NCBI RefSeq assembly: GCF_903064525.1
Contig: NZ_LR797830.1
Span: forward strand, 2,046,001-2,110,000
Direction: 5' to 3'
DNA: 64,000 nucleotides
DNA from: Methylacidimicrobium sp. AP8
GTDB taxonomy: Bacteria > Verrucomicrobiota > Verrucomicrobiia > Methylacidiphilales > Methylacidiphilaceae
Shown here: in pieces, positions 9,077 through 18,327 of the stretch
Layout of the letters: every line of letters starts with the position of its first letter
Position numbering within the stretch: position 1 is the stretch's first letter
Made by a program: the position numbers and the translations under genes
Notes under the pieces: generated by a model
Databases searched by the model: none
Seen by the model: the letters and a program-made list of their open reading frames with translations, nothing else
Told to the model about the DNA's origin: nothing

Positions 9077-9772
9077 TCACCGCTGCCGGTTCCACGACTC
9101 GGTCGCGTATCGCTCCCGCTCGAGGCGCTCGGCCAGCCGAGCTTCCTCCGGGGCGAGCCGATCAGGTTGAAGTTCCGCCCCGAGGAGGGACGCCAGCGCC
9201 GATGGGAGAGCGGAGGCGAGACGATCGCGATCCGACGCCCACCAAAGGATGCTACCCTGGTGAAGGAGCCCCTCGCGCGTCCGCCGCTGGGCCCCGCCGG
9301 CGATCTTCTTGCCCCCCGCCATCACGTCGAAACGCACAGGGCGGGAGAAGCAGTGGGCCGAAGAGCCGGGCGCGCTTGCGGCGGCCAATTCGGCGGAAAA
9401 CCCGAGCGAGAGGAGGGCCCGGCAAACGGCGGTATGGAAAAGCCGATACGCGTCCAAGGTCGAAAGCCCCGCAACAGGATGGCTGCGCGGGACGATCACC
9501 GTGTACGTCAGGTCGGCGGCGTGATCGACCAGTCCCCCTCCTGTCCAGCGGCGGACGAACGGACGGCCCGCCGGAACCTCTGCCCACGGCTGAAAGTAGC
9601 CGATGCTTACGGCATCCTCAGCCCACGCGTAGATCCGAAGGAGCGGGCGCGGAGAGGATCGCAGAAGGGCCTCGTCCACAGCCATATTCCAGGCACGGCC
9701 CCCGGGGCCGTGCCGGAGGAGCCGCCAGACTCCCGCTCCTCCGCCTTCCCGGGGAGCGGGCGGAGAGGTCAT
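9077..9772 (-). CDS. LipM/LplA-family octanoyl- or lipoyl-transferase
   Basis: Biotin/lipoate ligase-fold enzyme of lipoate metabolism. It shows AWNMAVDEALLR, the RRWTGGGLVDH acyl-binding motif and the KKIAGGAQRR Lys loop. A Cys-Phe (SAHCFSRPVRFDV) precedes the Lys loop at the position of the catalytic Cys of B. subtilis LipM (recalled motif ACFDAPS...VAGSAQ), so octanoyltransferase activity is more likely than ATP-dependent lipoate ligase. The start at 9772 overlaps the stop of the upstream hydrolase-like gene by ATGA and gives 231 aa; the frame runs open to 9874. Confidence 0.8.
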   Translation of the reverse strand: MTSPPAPREGGGAGVWRLLRHGPGGRAWNMAVDEALLRSSPRPLLRIYAWAEDAVSIGYFQPWAEVPAGRPFVRRWTGGGLVDHAADLTYTVIVPRSHPVAGLSTLDAYRLFHTAVCRALLSLGFSAELAAASAPGSSAHCFSRPVRFDVMAGGKKIAGGAQRRTREGLLHQGSILWWASDRDRLASALPSALASLLGAELQPDRLAPEEARLAERLERERYATESWNRQR

Positions 9773-10671
9773 TTCTTTTCGCTCATGCGGAAAAGATCGA
9801 GCCATCCCCCGTTCTTCTTCGGGCCTCCGGCTTCCGCCAGATTGCGATCCAAAAAGTGCGCCGCGATGTTCCATGCCGCCTCCGCGCTGACCGGGTCGAA
9901 GCTCGGGCTGCGCGGATCGGCGAAACTGCTTCCGGCGGGGAAGACATGCAGGTCGAAAGGCTTATGTTCCTCTTCCACGATCTTGGTGAAGCGAAGGAGC
10001 TCCTCCTTGGGGATGGAAGGATCGCGGTCTCCGTAGATTCCGCAAACCGGAGTCCTGAGCTTCGCCAGCTTTCCCCGATCGAGCTCGAGGGGACCATAGA
10101 ACAACACCCCGGCGTCGATCCCCTTTTCGACGAGAAGCAGCTCGAGGACGAAGCCCGCGCCGACCTCCCAGCCCATCAACGCCACCCGGTCCGTCCGGAA
10201 ACGCGGGCTCTCCCGCACGAACCGGATGCCCGCCCGGATGACGCGGAAGCAAGACTCGCCCCGCAAACTTCGTTCCAAGTCGGCGGCGATCCGCGCGTCG
10301 GGAGGAACCTGTCCATTGAAGAGATCGACGGCCAAGGCGACGAATCCCTGCCGGGCCAACCGGTCGGCACAAAGCTTGATCCGGTCGTCCAACCCCCACA
10401 TGCCGGGGACCAAAACGACCGCCGCCACGGGCGGGCTGTCGGGAATCGAAAGATAGGCGATATCATCCGCGCCGAAATCGCTCAAACGGACCATCGCCCC
10501 GCGCAGGGCAGGCTTAGCCGTCTCGACGACCGAAGGGACGGGCTGCGCGCGAACAGCTGGCGGTGCAGAGGAAGCTTCCGCTGCGGCCGTTCCCGGTTCC
10601 GCTTCCTTCTCGGCCCCAAAGGCCGGCAGCACGAACCAAGAGCCGAAGAGCAAAAGAATCCAACCACGCAC
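9769..10671 (-). CDS. Secreted dienelactone hydrolase-like protein, probable pseudoenzyme
   Basis: Alpha/beta-hydrolase of the DLH family, 300 aa, with an N-terminal signal sequence (WILLLFGSWFVLPAFGA) and an Ala/Pro-rich linker. Family landmarks are clear: VAAVVLVPGMWGLDD, FVALAVDLFNG, VCGIYGDRDPSIP and a C-terminal AAWNIAAHFLDRNL. The nucleophile elbow, normally GxCxGG, reads GWEVGA with Glu169, and the catalytic His motif (YPGAGHGF) reads FPAGSSF. Only the Asp (Asp217) of the Cys-Asp-His triad is kept, so classical hydrolysis is unlikely. It is co-transcribed with the LipM-like gene (4-nt overlap). Confidence 0.82.
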   Translation of the reverse strand: MRGWILLLFGSWFVLPAFGAEKEAEPGTAAAEASSAPPAVRAQPVPSVVETAKPALRGAMVRLSDFGADDIAYLSIPDSPPVAAVVLVPGMWGLDDRIKLCADRLARQGFVALAVDLFNGQVPPDARIAADLERSLRGESCFRVIRAGIRFVRESPRFRTDRVALMGWEVGAGFVLELLLVEKGIDAGVLFYGPLELDRGKLAKLRTPVCGIYGDRDPSIPKEELLRFTKIVEEEHKPFDLHVFPAGSSFADPRSPSFDPVSAEAAWNIAAHFLDRNLAEAGGPKKNGGWLDLFRMSEKK

Positions 10672-10748
10672 GACCTAAGGGACTCCGCACCAACGGATGC
10701 TACCCAGAACATCCCACGGCCCGGCTCCTGGGCAAGCAAAAAGCGAAA

Positions 10749-12022
10749 TCACGGGAAGAGCCCTCGAATCCTCTTAGCCTCCGCCACCCGCTCGATCCCG
10801 ATCATCAAAGCGGCCATCCGCGTGGAAACCCTCCGCTGTTCCGCCCGCTTGAGAATCTTCGCCAGAGCATCCGTCAGGATGCGGAAGAGCGCATCGTAGA
10901 TCTCCTTCTCCGACCAGAAGAAGCTCTGGAGATCCTGCACCCACTCGAAGTAGCTCACGACCACCCCGCCCGCGTTGCAGAGGATGTCCGGCAGGACGAA
11001 GATCTCCGGCCGCTCCGCCAGCACGCCGTCCGCTTCCGGTGTCGTCGGGCCGTTAGCTCCTTCGGCGAGGATGCGGCATCGGATTCTTCCGGCAACGTCT
11101 GCCCTGATCACCCGCTCGACCGCGGCCGGAATCAGGACATCGCACGGCTGAACCAGAATCTCCTCCCCATCGATCGGGTCGGCTTCCGAAAAACCCTGAA
11201 CGCCGCCCTCGCGCGCGACATGCCGCTGCAGGGCGGCCAGATCGATCCCTCCGGCACGATAGACCGCACCGGTCCGGTCGGAGATCCCGACGATGCTCGC
11301 TCCGGTGCGGGCGAGCTCGAGAGCGGCATGGCAACCAACGTTGCCGAATCCTTGCACGATCACCCGCAAGGGAGAAGGGAGCTTGAGCAGCTCGGCGGCC
11401 CGATTCACGAGGAAAGCGACTCCTCTGCCAGTCGCCTCGCGGCGGCCTAGAGAACCACCGATCGAGACCGGCTTCCCGGTGACGATCTCCGGGACCGCAT
11501 AGCCGGCATGGTTGGAGTAGGTATCCATCATCCAGGCCATCACCTGCTCGTCCGTGCCCAAATCCGGCGCTGGAATATCCGAGTGGGAGCCGAGGAACGG
11601 GATAAGCTCCTGGGTATACCGGCGCGTCAACGCCTCGCATTCCCTCCGGCTGAGCTCCCGCGGATCGCAGGCGACTCCCCCCTTGGCTCCCCCGTACGGA
11701 AGCCCCATTAACGCGCACTTCCAGCTCATCCACATGGCAAGCGCGGATACCTCCCCCAAGTCGACAGTGGGAGCATACCGGATCCCTCCCTTGGTCGGTC
11801 CCAAGGAAAGATGGTGCTGCACCCGATACCCGTTGAACACGGTGACCTCCCCGGAATCGCGGCGCACGGGAACCGCTACGGTCACCATCCGCTTCGGCCA
11901 TTTGGTCCGCTCGCGCAGGTCCTGAGGAAGATCGAGAAGGTCCGCGGCTTGATCGAACTGCCGGCAGGCCATGGCAAAGGTCGGGTTGTCCAGAAGAAAG
12001 CGCATCGCCGGATCCGGTTCGC

Positions 12023-12029
<7 letters not shown>
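10749..12029 (-). CDS. gdhA: Glutamate dehydrogenase (Glu/Leu/Phe/Val dehydrogenase family)
   Basis: Reductive amination of 2-oxoglutarate, or its reverse. It has the conserved glutamate-site stretch [13 protein letters not shown] with the catalytic Lys, [40 protein letters not shown] and the Rossmann loop VQGFGNVG. Length (426 aa) and motifs fit the hexameric NAD(H)-type GDH. It is the last gene of a tight trpE-trpG-gdhA run; its first codons overlap the trpG end by 7 nt, and an internal ATG at 12005 would remove the overlap. Confidence 0.93.
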
Positions 12030-12634
<605 letters not shown>

Positions 12635-12673
12635 GGGCGTAAGCCCCGGAGGAACGCTTGCGAGAGCCGCAGG

Positions 12674-14155
12674 TTAACGAAGAGTGCTTGCCAGCGCAAG
12701 GGCCTTCAAGCCCGCCTTCGCCTTATTGAGGGATTCGCGATATTCCCCCCATGGGGTCGAATCGGCTACCAGGCCTCCTCCGGCTTGAAGATAAGCTTTC
12801 CCCTTGCGGAGAAGGACGGTCCGGATTGCAATGCAGGAATCGAGCGCCCCCGAAAATCCGAAGTAGCCGACGACTCCGGCGTACGGCCCCCGCTCGGTCG
12901 GCTCGAGCTCTGCAATGATCTGCATCGCCCGAACCTTCGGAGCTCCGGTGACGGTACCCGCCGGAAAGGTGGCACGAAGCACATCGAAGGAGTTCATGTC
13001 CGGCCGCAGCCTCCCTTCCACGCTCGAGACGATATGGAGAACGTGGCTGTACTTCTCTATCGTGAAGAAATCGGCCACCCGCACCGAGTCGTAAGAGCAG
13101 ACGCGCCCCAAGTCGTTGCGAGCCAAATCGAGGAGCATCACGTGCTCCGCCCGCTCCTTGGGGTCGGCCAGGAGCTCGCGGATGACGGCTTCCTCCTCCC
13201 GGGGATCCTCGGGCCGAGGCCGGGTTCCCGCAATCGGACGCATGAGCACCTTGCCGTCCCGGCAGCGGACGTGGATTTCGGGCGATGAGCCGACAAGAGA
13301 AAATTCTCCGAGGCGCAGGCAAAACATGTAGGGAGAAGGATTGACCAAGCGCAGTGCCCGATAGAGATCCAAGGGGTCTCCGGCAAATTCGACCTCGAGC
13401 CTTTGCGAAGGGACGACCTGAAAGATGTCGCCGGCTCGGATATACTCCGCCATCCTCTCGGTCATGCGGACGTACTCCTCGGGCTCCATGTTGACCGTAT
13501 ACGGCAGGTCCAAAGCCGGCTCCGGCCGCAGGAGCGAGGGTCGCTGAATCCCGCGGCTGAGGGCCTCTTGCATCCGGTCGATCCGTTCTACCGCCGCAGC
13601 GAGCGCCGCCTCGGGATCGTCGCGCACCCACGCCTGCGCGATAAGCTGAATCCGCCGTTGGTGGTGATCGAAGGCCATCAGCGTGTCCGCCAGGAGGAAA
13701 AGGAGATCGGGCGTTCCGAGATCGGCCATAGGCGCACGAGGCACCGTCGGTTCGAAGTAGGTTGCGCTCTCGTACCCGAGGAATCCCACCGCCCCTCCGC
13801 TAAACAGGGGAAGCTCCTCTAGAACGACCGGTTGGAACCGGCTCATCAGGCGCTGCAGCTCGCCCAGCGGATCTTCGCGGCACGCGTACTCTTCGGTCCG
13901 CCCATCCCGATAGTCGATCCGCATCCGTCCCGCCCGGATGGTCAGCACCAGGAGCGGATCGACCCCGAGAAACGAGTAACGGCCGAAGCGACCTCCCTCG
14001 GCCGATTCCAAAAGAAAGGCGAACGGCCGATCCGCGCCCAGCTTGGCGAAGGCCGAAACGGGGGTGTCGAGGTCCGCGACGATCTCCCGGTAGACGGGAA
14101 TGAGGTTGCCGCTCTTCGCCAGCTCCAGGAAAGCCTTCCGCCCCGGGGTCACCAC
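12674..14155 (-). CDS. trpE: Anthranilate synthase component I
   Basis: Chorismate-utilising enzyme making anthranilate with TrpG-derived ammonia. The N-terminal domain carries FLLESAEGGRFGRYSFLG with the LLES signature of Trp-feedback-sensitive TrpE. The C-terminal domain has IFQVVPSQRLEVEF, PSPYMFCLRLGEF, MRPIAGTRPRPEDP, the DLARNDLGRVC motif and GAPKVRAMQIIAELEP. The length of 493 aa is typical. Feedback inhibition by tryptophan is likely from the LLES element. First gene of the trpE-trpG-gdhA run. Confidence 0.94.
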   Translation of the reverse strand: MVTPGRKAFLELAKSGNLIPVYREIVADLDTPVSAFAKLGADRPFAFLLESAEGGRFGRYSFLGVDPLLVLTIRAGRMRIDYRDGRTEEYACREDPLGELQRLMSRFQPVVLEELPLFSGGAVGFLGYESATYFEPTVPRAPMADLGTPDLLFLLADTLMAFDHHQRRIQLIAQAWVRDDPEAALAAAVERIDRMQEALSRGIQRPSLLRPEPALDLPYTVNMEPEEYVRMTERMAEYIRAGDIFQVVPSQRLEVEFAGDPLDLYRALRLVNPSPYMFCLRLGEFSLVGSSPEIHVRCRDGKVLMRPIAGTRPRPEDPREEEAVIRELLADPKERAEHVMLLDLARNDLGRVCSYDSVRVADFFTIEKYSHVLHIVSSVEGRLRPDMNSFDVLRATFPAGTVTGAPKVRAMQIIAELEPTERGPYAGVVGYFGFSGALDSCIAIRTVLLRKGKAYLQAGGGLVADSTPWGEYRESLNKAKAGLKALALASTLR

Positions 14156-14222
14156 GGCTCCACGCTAGCCGCACGCAGCCGCGAGCACAAGGCTCCCGAT
14201 CGGCGACCGGGCTGTCGTCCTC

Positions 14223-14843
14223 CTACTTTTTGTTGAGAACGAAGTTCACGGGCACGTCGGCATTGATCGGAATCGGGATCGGTCCCACCCGCGCCGGGCG
14301 GAATCGCCAATGGCGGACGGCCTCGAGGGCAGCCTGATCGAGACCGCTGTACCCCGAGCTTTGGAGAATGCTCACCGACTCGGGCCTGCCGTCCGCGGAA
14401 ACGTGCACCCGCAGGATCACCCGACCCTGGTGGCCCGCCGCACGTTCGGCTGCCGGGTACGCCGGCTTCGGATTCCTCAGGTAATCGGGGACCGCCATCT
14501 GCGTAGGCTTGCCCGCCGAGGAAGGAGCAGGAGCTCCGACGGAAGCCGACGCTTTCTTCGGCGCCGTCCGCGGTTTGGTAACGGGAGGAGGCGGAGTCGG
14601 CTTGGCTTCCGGTGCCGGAAGGGCCATTTCCTCCGGAGCCGGCGGCGGAGGAGGCGGAGGGAGAGGCTCCGGCGGCGGAGCCGGCTCGGGCGCCGGCGGT
14701 TCGGCCAGATCCACCTCCGTCGCCGCCGCTCCCGACTGCATCCCGTACTCGATCCGCTGGATGAAGAACAGGCCGACGACAAACAGGATCGTGGCGTGAA
14801 AGAGAAGCGAGAAGAGGTATCCTAAAACGTCGTTTCTTTCCAT
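14223..14843 (-). CDS. tonB: Energy transducer TonB (canonical set)
   Basis: Transmits inner-membrane proton-motive force to outer-membrane receptors. It has one N-terminal helix (residues ~9-27), a long Pro/Ala/Glu-rich periplasmic spacer (~50-115) and a C-terminal TonB fold: KPAYPAAERAAGHQGRVILR, VSADGRPESVSILQSSGYSGLD and VRHWRFRPARVG. At 206 aa it is a standard short TonB. It is third in the exbB-exbD-tonB operon and is the plausible partner of the TonB-dependent receptor at 34950. Confidence 0.93.
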   Translation of the reverse strand: MERNDVLGYLFSLLFHATILFVVGLFFIQRIEYGMQSGAAATEVDLAEPPAPEPAPPPEPLPPPPPPPAPEEMALPAPEAKPTPPPPVTKPRTAPKKASASVGAPAPSSAGKPTQMAVPDYLRNPKPAYPAAERAAGHQGRVILRVHVSADGRPESVSILQSSGYSGLDQAALEAVRHWRFRPARVGPIPIPINADVPVNFVLNKK

Positions 14844-14862
14844 GGTCAGCTAGGTTATCCGG

Positions 14863-15369
14863 CTAGTTATGTAGGGCCTGCCCCGGCTGGGGCTGCGGCG
14901 CGACCGTGCCCGCCGGCGCCGGCGCTTTCGGTTGCGACGCAGCTCCGGCTCCGGCCGCCACCGGCTTCGGCTTGGTCGTCTGAATGGCGATCCGGCTGAT
15001 TCCCAGCTTTCGCCCTTCGTCGATGACTTGGATGACCCGTTCAAAAGGCGCCTCCGGTTCCCCCGTGACGAAAACCTTCGGGTCGGGATTCGCAGCCTTC
15101 AGCGCCGCCAGCCGCTTGGCCATCTCCGCGGCGGGCACCTTTTCCTTGCCGAAGCTGTAGTCCCCGTCGGCGCGGACCGTGACGATCAGCTGATCGTTGG
15201 GGTTCTGCACCACCGTGGTCGTCCCCTGGGGCAGGCGGATCGATATGGCTTCGTTTTTTGTCATCGAGAGCGAGACGATCATAAAGGTGGCCAAGAGAAA
15301 GAACATCACGTCGATGAACGGGATGATCTCCAGCCTCGGCCGATGACGATCCGGAAGAACGACGCGCAT
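14863..15369 (-). CDS. exbD: Biopolymer transport protein ExbD (canonical set)
   Basis: Proton-channel partner of ExbB. A single membrane helix holds IIPFIDVMFFLLATFM, with the essential Asp in the expected place (compare E. coli PFIDVML, Asp25). The periplasmic domain follows (PLPQG-like strand, DYSFGKEKVPAAEM). The C-terminus carries an unusual Ala/Pro/Gln-rich tail of about 35 residues. It sits between exbB and tonB, 19 nt before tonB. Confidence 0.93.
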   Translation of the reverse strand: MRVVLPDRHRPRLEIIPFIDVMFFLLATFMIVSLSMTKNEAISIRLPQGTTTVVQNPNDQLIVTVRADGDYSFGKEKVPAAEMAKRLAALKAANPDPKVFVTGEPEAPFERVIQVIDEGRKLGISRIAIQTTKPKPVAAGAGAASQPKAPAPAGTVAPQPQPGQALHN

Positions 15370-15402
15370 GGAGGAACCTTTTCCTAAAGGCCGCGAATCG
15401 GC

Positions 15403-16044
15403 TCAGGCGACCCGATCGACCATCATGGCTTCGGCGTCGGACCGGTTCCGGGCGAGCATCATTTCCAGGCGTGTCGCGGAGGCCTCGATCTCACGGCGGA
15501 CCCGCTCCGCCCGGGCGTTGAGAAAGTTGAGCGGAACGATTGCGACGATGGCGACACCCAAGCCGAAGCAGACCGCGATGAGCGATTCGGCAACCCCGCC
15601 AGTAATCGCCGCCTGCTTTCCCGCAAGCTCGCCTCCGCCCACCAGACTAAACGCCCGCATCATTCCGGTGACCGTGCCCAGAAGGCCGAGCAGCGGCCCC
15701 AGAGTGACGGCCGTATCGAGCACCACCAGCCCGCGGTGGAAGCGATGGATCTGCTGACTTGCGCTTTCCGCCAGAGCCTCGCTCAGCGAGTTGTTCCGGT
15801 GCCGGAGGCCCTCTCCTAAAACCTGCACGACCAAGTCCTTGGACCGCGCCGCCGTGGCCAAGGCCTCGTCAAGAGCACCCCGTTCCACCAGCTCGAACAC
15901 GGCCCGCACCGCCTTCGGATCTCTGTCCAGGCTCATTCGCAGGAGAAAGGCGGCCCTTTCCACCAGAACGGCCGCCGTGATCCCCGACAGGACCAAGATC
16001 GGCCACATGATCGGTCCGCCCTTAAAGAAAAGCTCCATCAGCAT
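15403..16044 (-). CDS. exbB: ExbB/TolQ/MotA proton channel protein (canonical set)
   Basis: Inner-membrane channel subunit energising TonB, 213 aa. Three hydrophobic helices are visible: IMWPILVLSGITAAVLVE, VTLGPLLGLLGTVTGMMRAF and the third, beginning GGVAESLIAVCFGLGVAIVA. The functionally important Glu of helix 3 (E. coli ExbB Glu176, GIAEALLAT) is preserved in GVAESL. First gene of the exbB-exbD-tonB operon, with a 342-bp upstream region carrying palindromic elements. Confidence 0.92.
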   Translation of the reverse strand: MLMELFFKGGPIMWPILVLSGITAAVLVERAAFLLRMSLDRDPKAVRAVFELVERGALDEALATAARSKDLVVQVLGEGLRHRNNSLSEALAESASQQIHRFHRGLVVLDTAVTLGPLLGLLGTVTGMMRAFSLVGGGELAGKQAAITGGVAESLIAVCFGLGVAIVAIVPLNFLNARAERVRREIEASATRLEMMLARNRSDAEAMMVDRVA

Positions 16045-16386
16045 CGTTTAGCTCCCATCGGTTTGTCTTTCCGTCCTGCTCCGGCTCGCCAAGCTAGCCG
16101 CTACCGGCAACGGCCGGCGGTTGCTGTCGTGCGGATCATCTAGCGAAAAGAAAAACTGCTCGCCTTAGTCTATCCAACGGCGGTCGATTACGAATGTTAC
16201 AATTGTGTGACATTTTTTGATTTCACAATCGATTGCTGCTCTGTGCATTATCGACAGCTTTCGGATCGGTTCCCTGATTTTTCCCCGCGCTTTGGCCCAA
16301 GCGGGTCGCCCTTCCGGGAAGGTTTGCCTCCGCGGGCGGCTTTGCGGTAAAAACCGCTGGTTCCGCCACCCCGCCTCCGCGCCTTG
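16045..16386. other. 342-bp non-coding gap between exbB and the HAD phosphatase gene
   Basis: Divergent intergenic region with no supportable ORF. It is locally AT-rich around 16150-16240, where two overlapping palindromic elements lie, listed separately. It probably holds the promoters of both flanking genes, but no convincing -35/-10 pair was found by eye. Confidence 0.6.
16194..16229. promoter_or_regulatory. Overlapping palindromes, possible operator for exbB-exbD-tonB
   Basis: ATTGTG at 16202-16207 and CACAAT at 16224-16229 form a perfect 6-bp inverted repeat (the inner TGTGA/TCACA bases also pair, N12). Overlapping it, AATGTTA and TGACATT at about 16194-16215 form a second near-perfect dyad around an ACAATTGT core. 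The spacing is wrong for CRP (N6) and the sequence is not a classical Fur box. The position, about 155 bp upstream of exbB, suggests a transcription-factor site. Confidence 0.35.
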
Positions 16387-17160
16387 ATGAGCCTGCGCCT
16401 TGTCTGCACCGATTTCGACGGAACCCTGCTCCCCGCCGGGGAGGAAGCCGATCGATCCGTCTGCGCCGAGTTTTTCTCGCGGCTCGAACGTCTCAAGCAG
16501 GAGAAAGGAGTCATCTGGGTCATCAATACCGGACGTCCCTGGGAGAGCCTGTGTCGAGAACTCGAGCGGCTGCGTTTTCCCTACTGGCCCGACTGGGTCG
16601 TGCTCGGCGAGCGGGAGGTCTACCGCATCGAGCGCCGGCTCCCTATCCCCCACCGCGCCTGGAACGAGCGCTGCTCCGCCCTCCACCGCGAGCTCTTTGC
16701 CGCCACGGCCGCCTTCTGGGAAGGGATGCGCCACTTTCTCCGGAACGAGACGCGCGCGGTGTATGACCATGCGGAATGGTCTCCCTTGGAAATCTTGGCC
16801 TCCGATGCCGCGGAAGCGGACCGGATTCACGAGAAGATTCTCGATTGGATGGCCCCTTTCCCCGAACTGTCCGTGCAGCGCAACTTCGAAGGATTCCGCT
16901 TTTCTCACCGGGAAATACACAAGGGAAGCGCCCTGCAAGCGGTCCAAGCGCAGATCGGGGTGGAGGCGGCCGCGACGCTCGCCGCCGGGGATCATCACAA
17001 CGACTTGCCGATGCTCGATCGCCGTTACGCGGCTTTCTTGACCTGTCCGGCAAACGCCATCCCAGAAGTCAAGGAGCGCGTCCGCAGCCAGGGCGGATTC
17101 CTCGCCAGCCTGCCCGCCTCGGCCGGGGTCGCCCAAGCGCTCTCGCAATTCGAAGCTTGA
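16387..17160 (+). CDS. HAD-superfamily phosphatase (Cof/sucrose-phosphatase-like subfamily IIB)
   Basis: 257-aa haloacid-dehalogenase hydrolase. It has motif I VCTDFDGTLLP with the nucleophile/acid Asp pair, motif II VINTGRP, motif III Lys in EIHKGSALQAV and motif IV LAAGDHHNDLPMLD. The C2B-type cap and the HHND motif fit sugar-phosphate phosphatases acting in the cytosol, but the substrate cannot be told. A TTG codon precedes the ATG at 16387. It is convergent with the glycosyltransferase gene, with a 12-nt gap. Confidence 0.85.
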   Translation: MSLRLVCTDFDGTLLPAGEEADRSVCAEFFSRLERLKQEKGVIWVINTGRPWESLCRELERLRFPYWPDWVVLGEREVYRIERRLPIPHRAWNERCSALHRELFAATAAFWEGMRHFLRNETRAVYDHAEWSPLEILASDAAEADRIHEKILDWMAPFPELSVQRNFEGFRFSHREIHKGSALQAVQAQIGVEAAATLAAGDHHNDLPMLDRRYAAFLTCPANAIPEVKERVRSQGGFLASLPASAGVAQALSQFEA

Positions 17161-17172
17161 GCCGGCGCCCGG

Positions 17173-18327
17173 CTATCCGATCTTCTGTTCCAGGCAATCC
17201 CGGTAGACGGCCGCCGTCGCCGCGGCGACCGCATCCCAGGAATGGGCGCGGGCGGTCTGCACCGCTCCGGCGGCCAGAAGATCCCGCGCTCCGGGTTTCC
17301 CCAGCCACTCTTCGATCGCCCGGCTCGCCGCCGCCCCGTCCATCGGATCCTCGATGACGGTGCCCGCTCCTTCGGGAACAATCTCCCTGGCGGGGACCCG
17401 GCCGCTCACAATGACGGGCAGCCCCGAAGCCACGGCTTCCAGAACGACCATGCCGAAACTTTCGAAGCGCGAAAGAAGAAGAAGAAAGTCGGCGGCTCGG
17501 AAAAACCGCTCCCTTCCTTCCTCGACGTTTCCCAGAAAGGCGACATCCGCTCCGCGCAGCCCGGCCGCCCGCATCGCGGACGGCCATTTTCCTTTGTTCC
17601 GTTCGCTGCCCATCACGAGAAGCCTCACCGGATGTCCGTTTCTCCGCAGGATTCCCATCGCTTCCAGGGCGCTGCCAAGGCCCTTGTGCTCCCAGCCGTT
17701 CCCCACGAAGAGCCCGACCGGATCGTATGCCGGCCAGCCGAACCGGGCGGCAAGCTCCGCGCGCGCAGCCTCCCTTTCTGCCGGGTCCGGAGGAGCGAAG
17801 CGGCGAGGATCGACTCCGGGGTAGAGAGTCTTCACTCTGACCGGCCGGCGCGCCAGCTCGGGATACTCGGCCATGAGCCAGCGGACCGATTGGTTCGAGT
17901 TGGCCAGAACCCAGCGGAGCCGACCCGAAAAAAGCAGGCGTCTTTCGATCTTGCGCTCGAGGAGTGTTCGGAATCCGGCCCGGCCCCCGGCCCGCAGGCG
18001 CGGCCAGAGCGCGACCGGAGCCCCGAAGGTGACAACGTCGGCAAGATCGATCAACTCGTGGCTATGGATCAGATCGAAGCGCTCCCGAGCCGCGATCCGG
18101 CGGACCGCAAGGGAGAGCGCCTGCTTCTGCAGCGTCCGGGGCCATTTTCGGAGGTCAATGCGGTGGTAGACGATCTTCCCCGTCCTCTCCTTCCAGCGGT
18201 GCGCCAGGACATGAATCTCGAATTCCTCCGATTCGGCGAGCCGATCGGCAACCTCGCTCGCGAGGAGCTCGGCGCCTCCGGCCTCCCCATAACCGAGGCT
18301 GACGACGGCGACGCGCGGCCGCTTCAT
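17173..18327 (-). CDS. Glycosyltransferase family 4
   Basis: GT-B retaining glycosyltransferase, 384 aa, probably in cell-surface glycan synthesis. The N-terminal domain starts MKRPRVAVVSLGYGEAGGAE. The C-terminal nucleotide-sugar domain has VGNGWEHKGL, LGNVEEGRERFFRAADFLL and the E-x7-E element ESFGMVVLEA. The ATG at 18327 overlaps the TGA of the upstream methyltransferase (ATGA). The reading frame stays open to 18936, but that stretch is antisense to the methyltransferase. Member of a glycosyltransferase / two methyltransferases / MscS operon. Acceptor unknown. Confidence 0.88.
   Translation of the reverse strand: MKRPRVAVVSLGYGEAGGAELLASEVADRLAESEEFEIHVLAHRWKERTGKIVYHRIDLRKWPRTLQKQALSLAVRRIAARERFDLIHSHELIDLADVVTFGAPVALWPRLRAGGRAGFRTLLERKIERRLLFSGRLRWVLANSNQSVRWLMAEYPELARRPVRVKTLYPGVDPRRFAPPDPAEREAARAELAARFGWPAYDPVGLFVGNGWEHKGLGSALEAMGILRRNGHPVRLLVMGSERNKGKWPSAMRAAGLRGADVAFLGNVEEGRERFFRAADFLLLLSRFESFGMVVLEAVASGLPVIVSGRVPAREIVPEGAGTVIEDPMDGAAASRAIEEWLGKPGARDLLAAGAVQTARAHSWDAVAAATAAVYRDCLEQKIG

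Noticed and set aside
9202-10899. 565-aa plus-strand ORF
   Set aside because: Antisense to the LipM-like and DLH-like genes; Arg-rich with no motif.
16202-16229. CRP binding site
   Set aside because: TGTGA and TCACA are 12 nt apart instead of 6.
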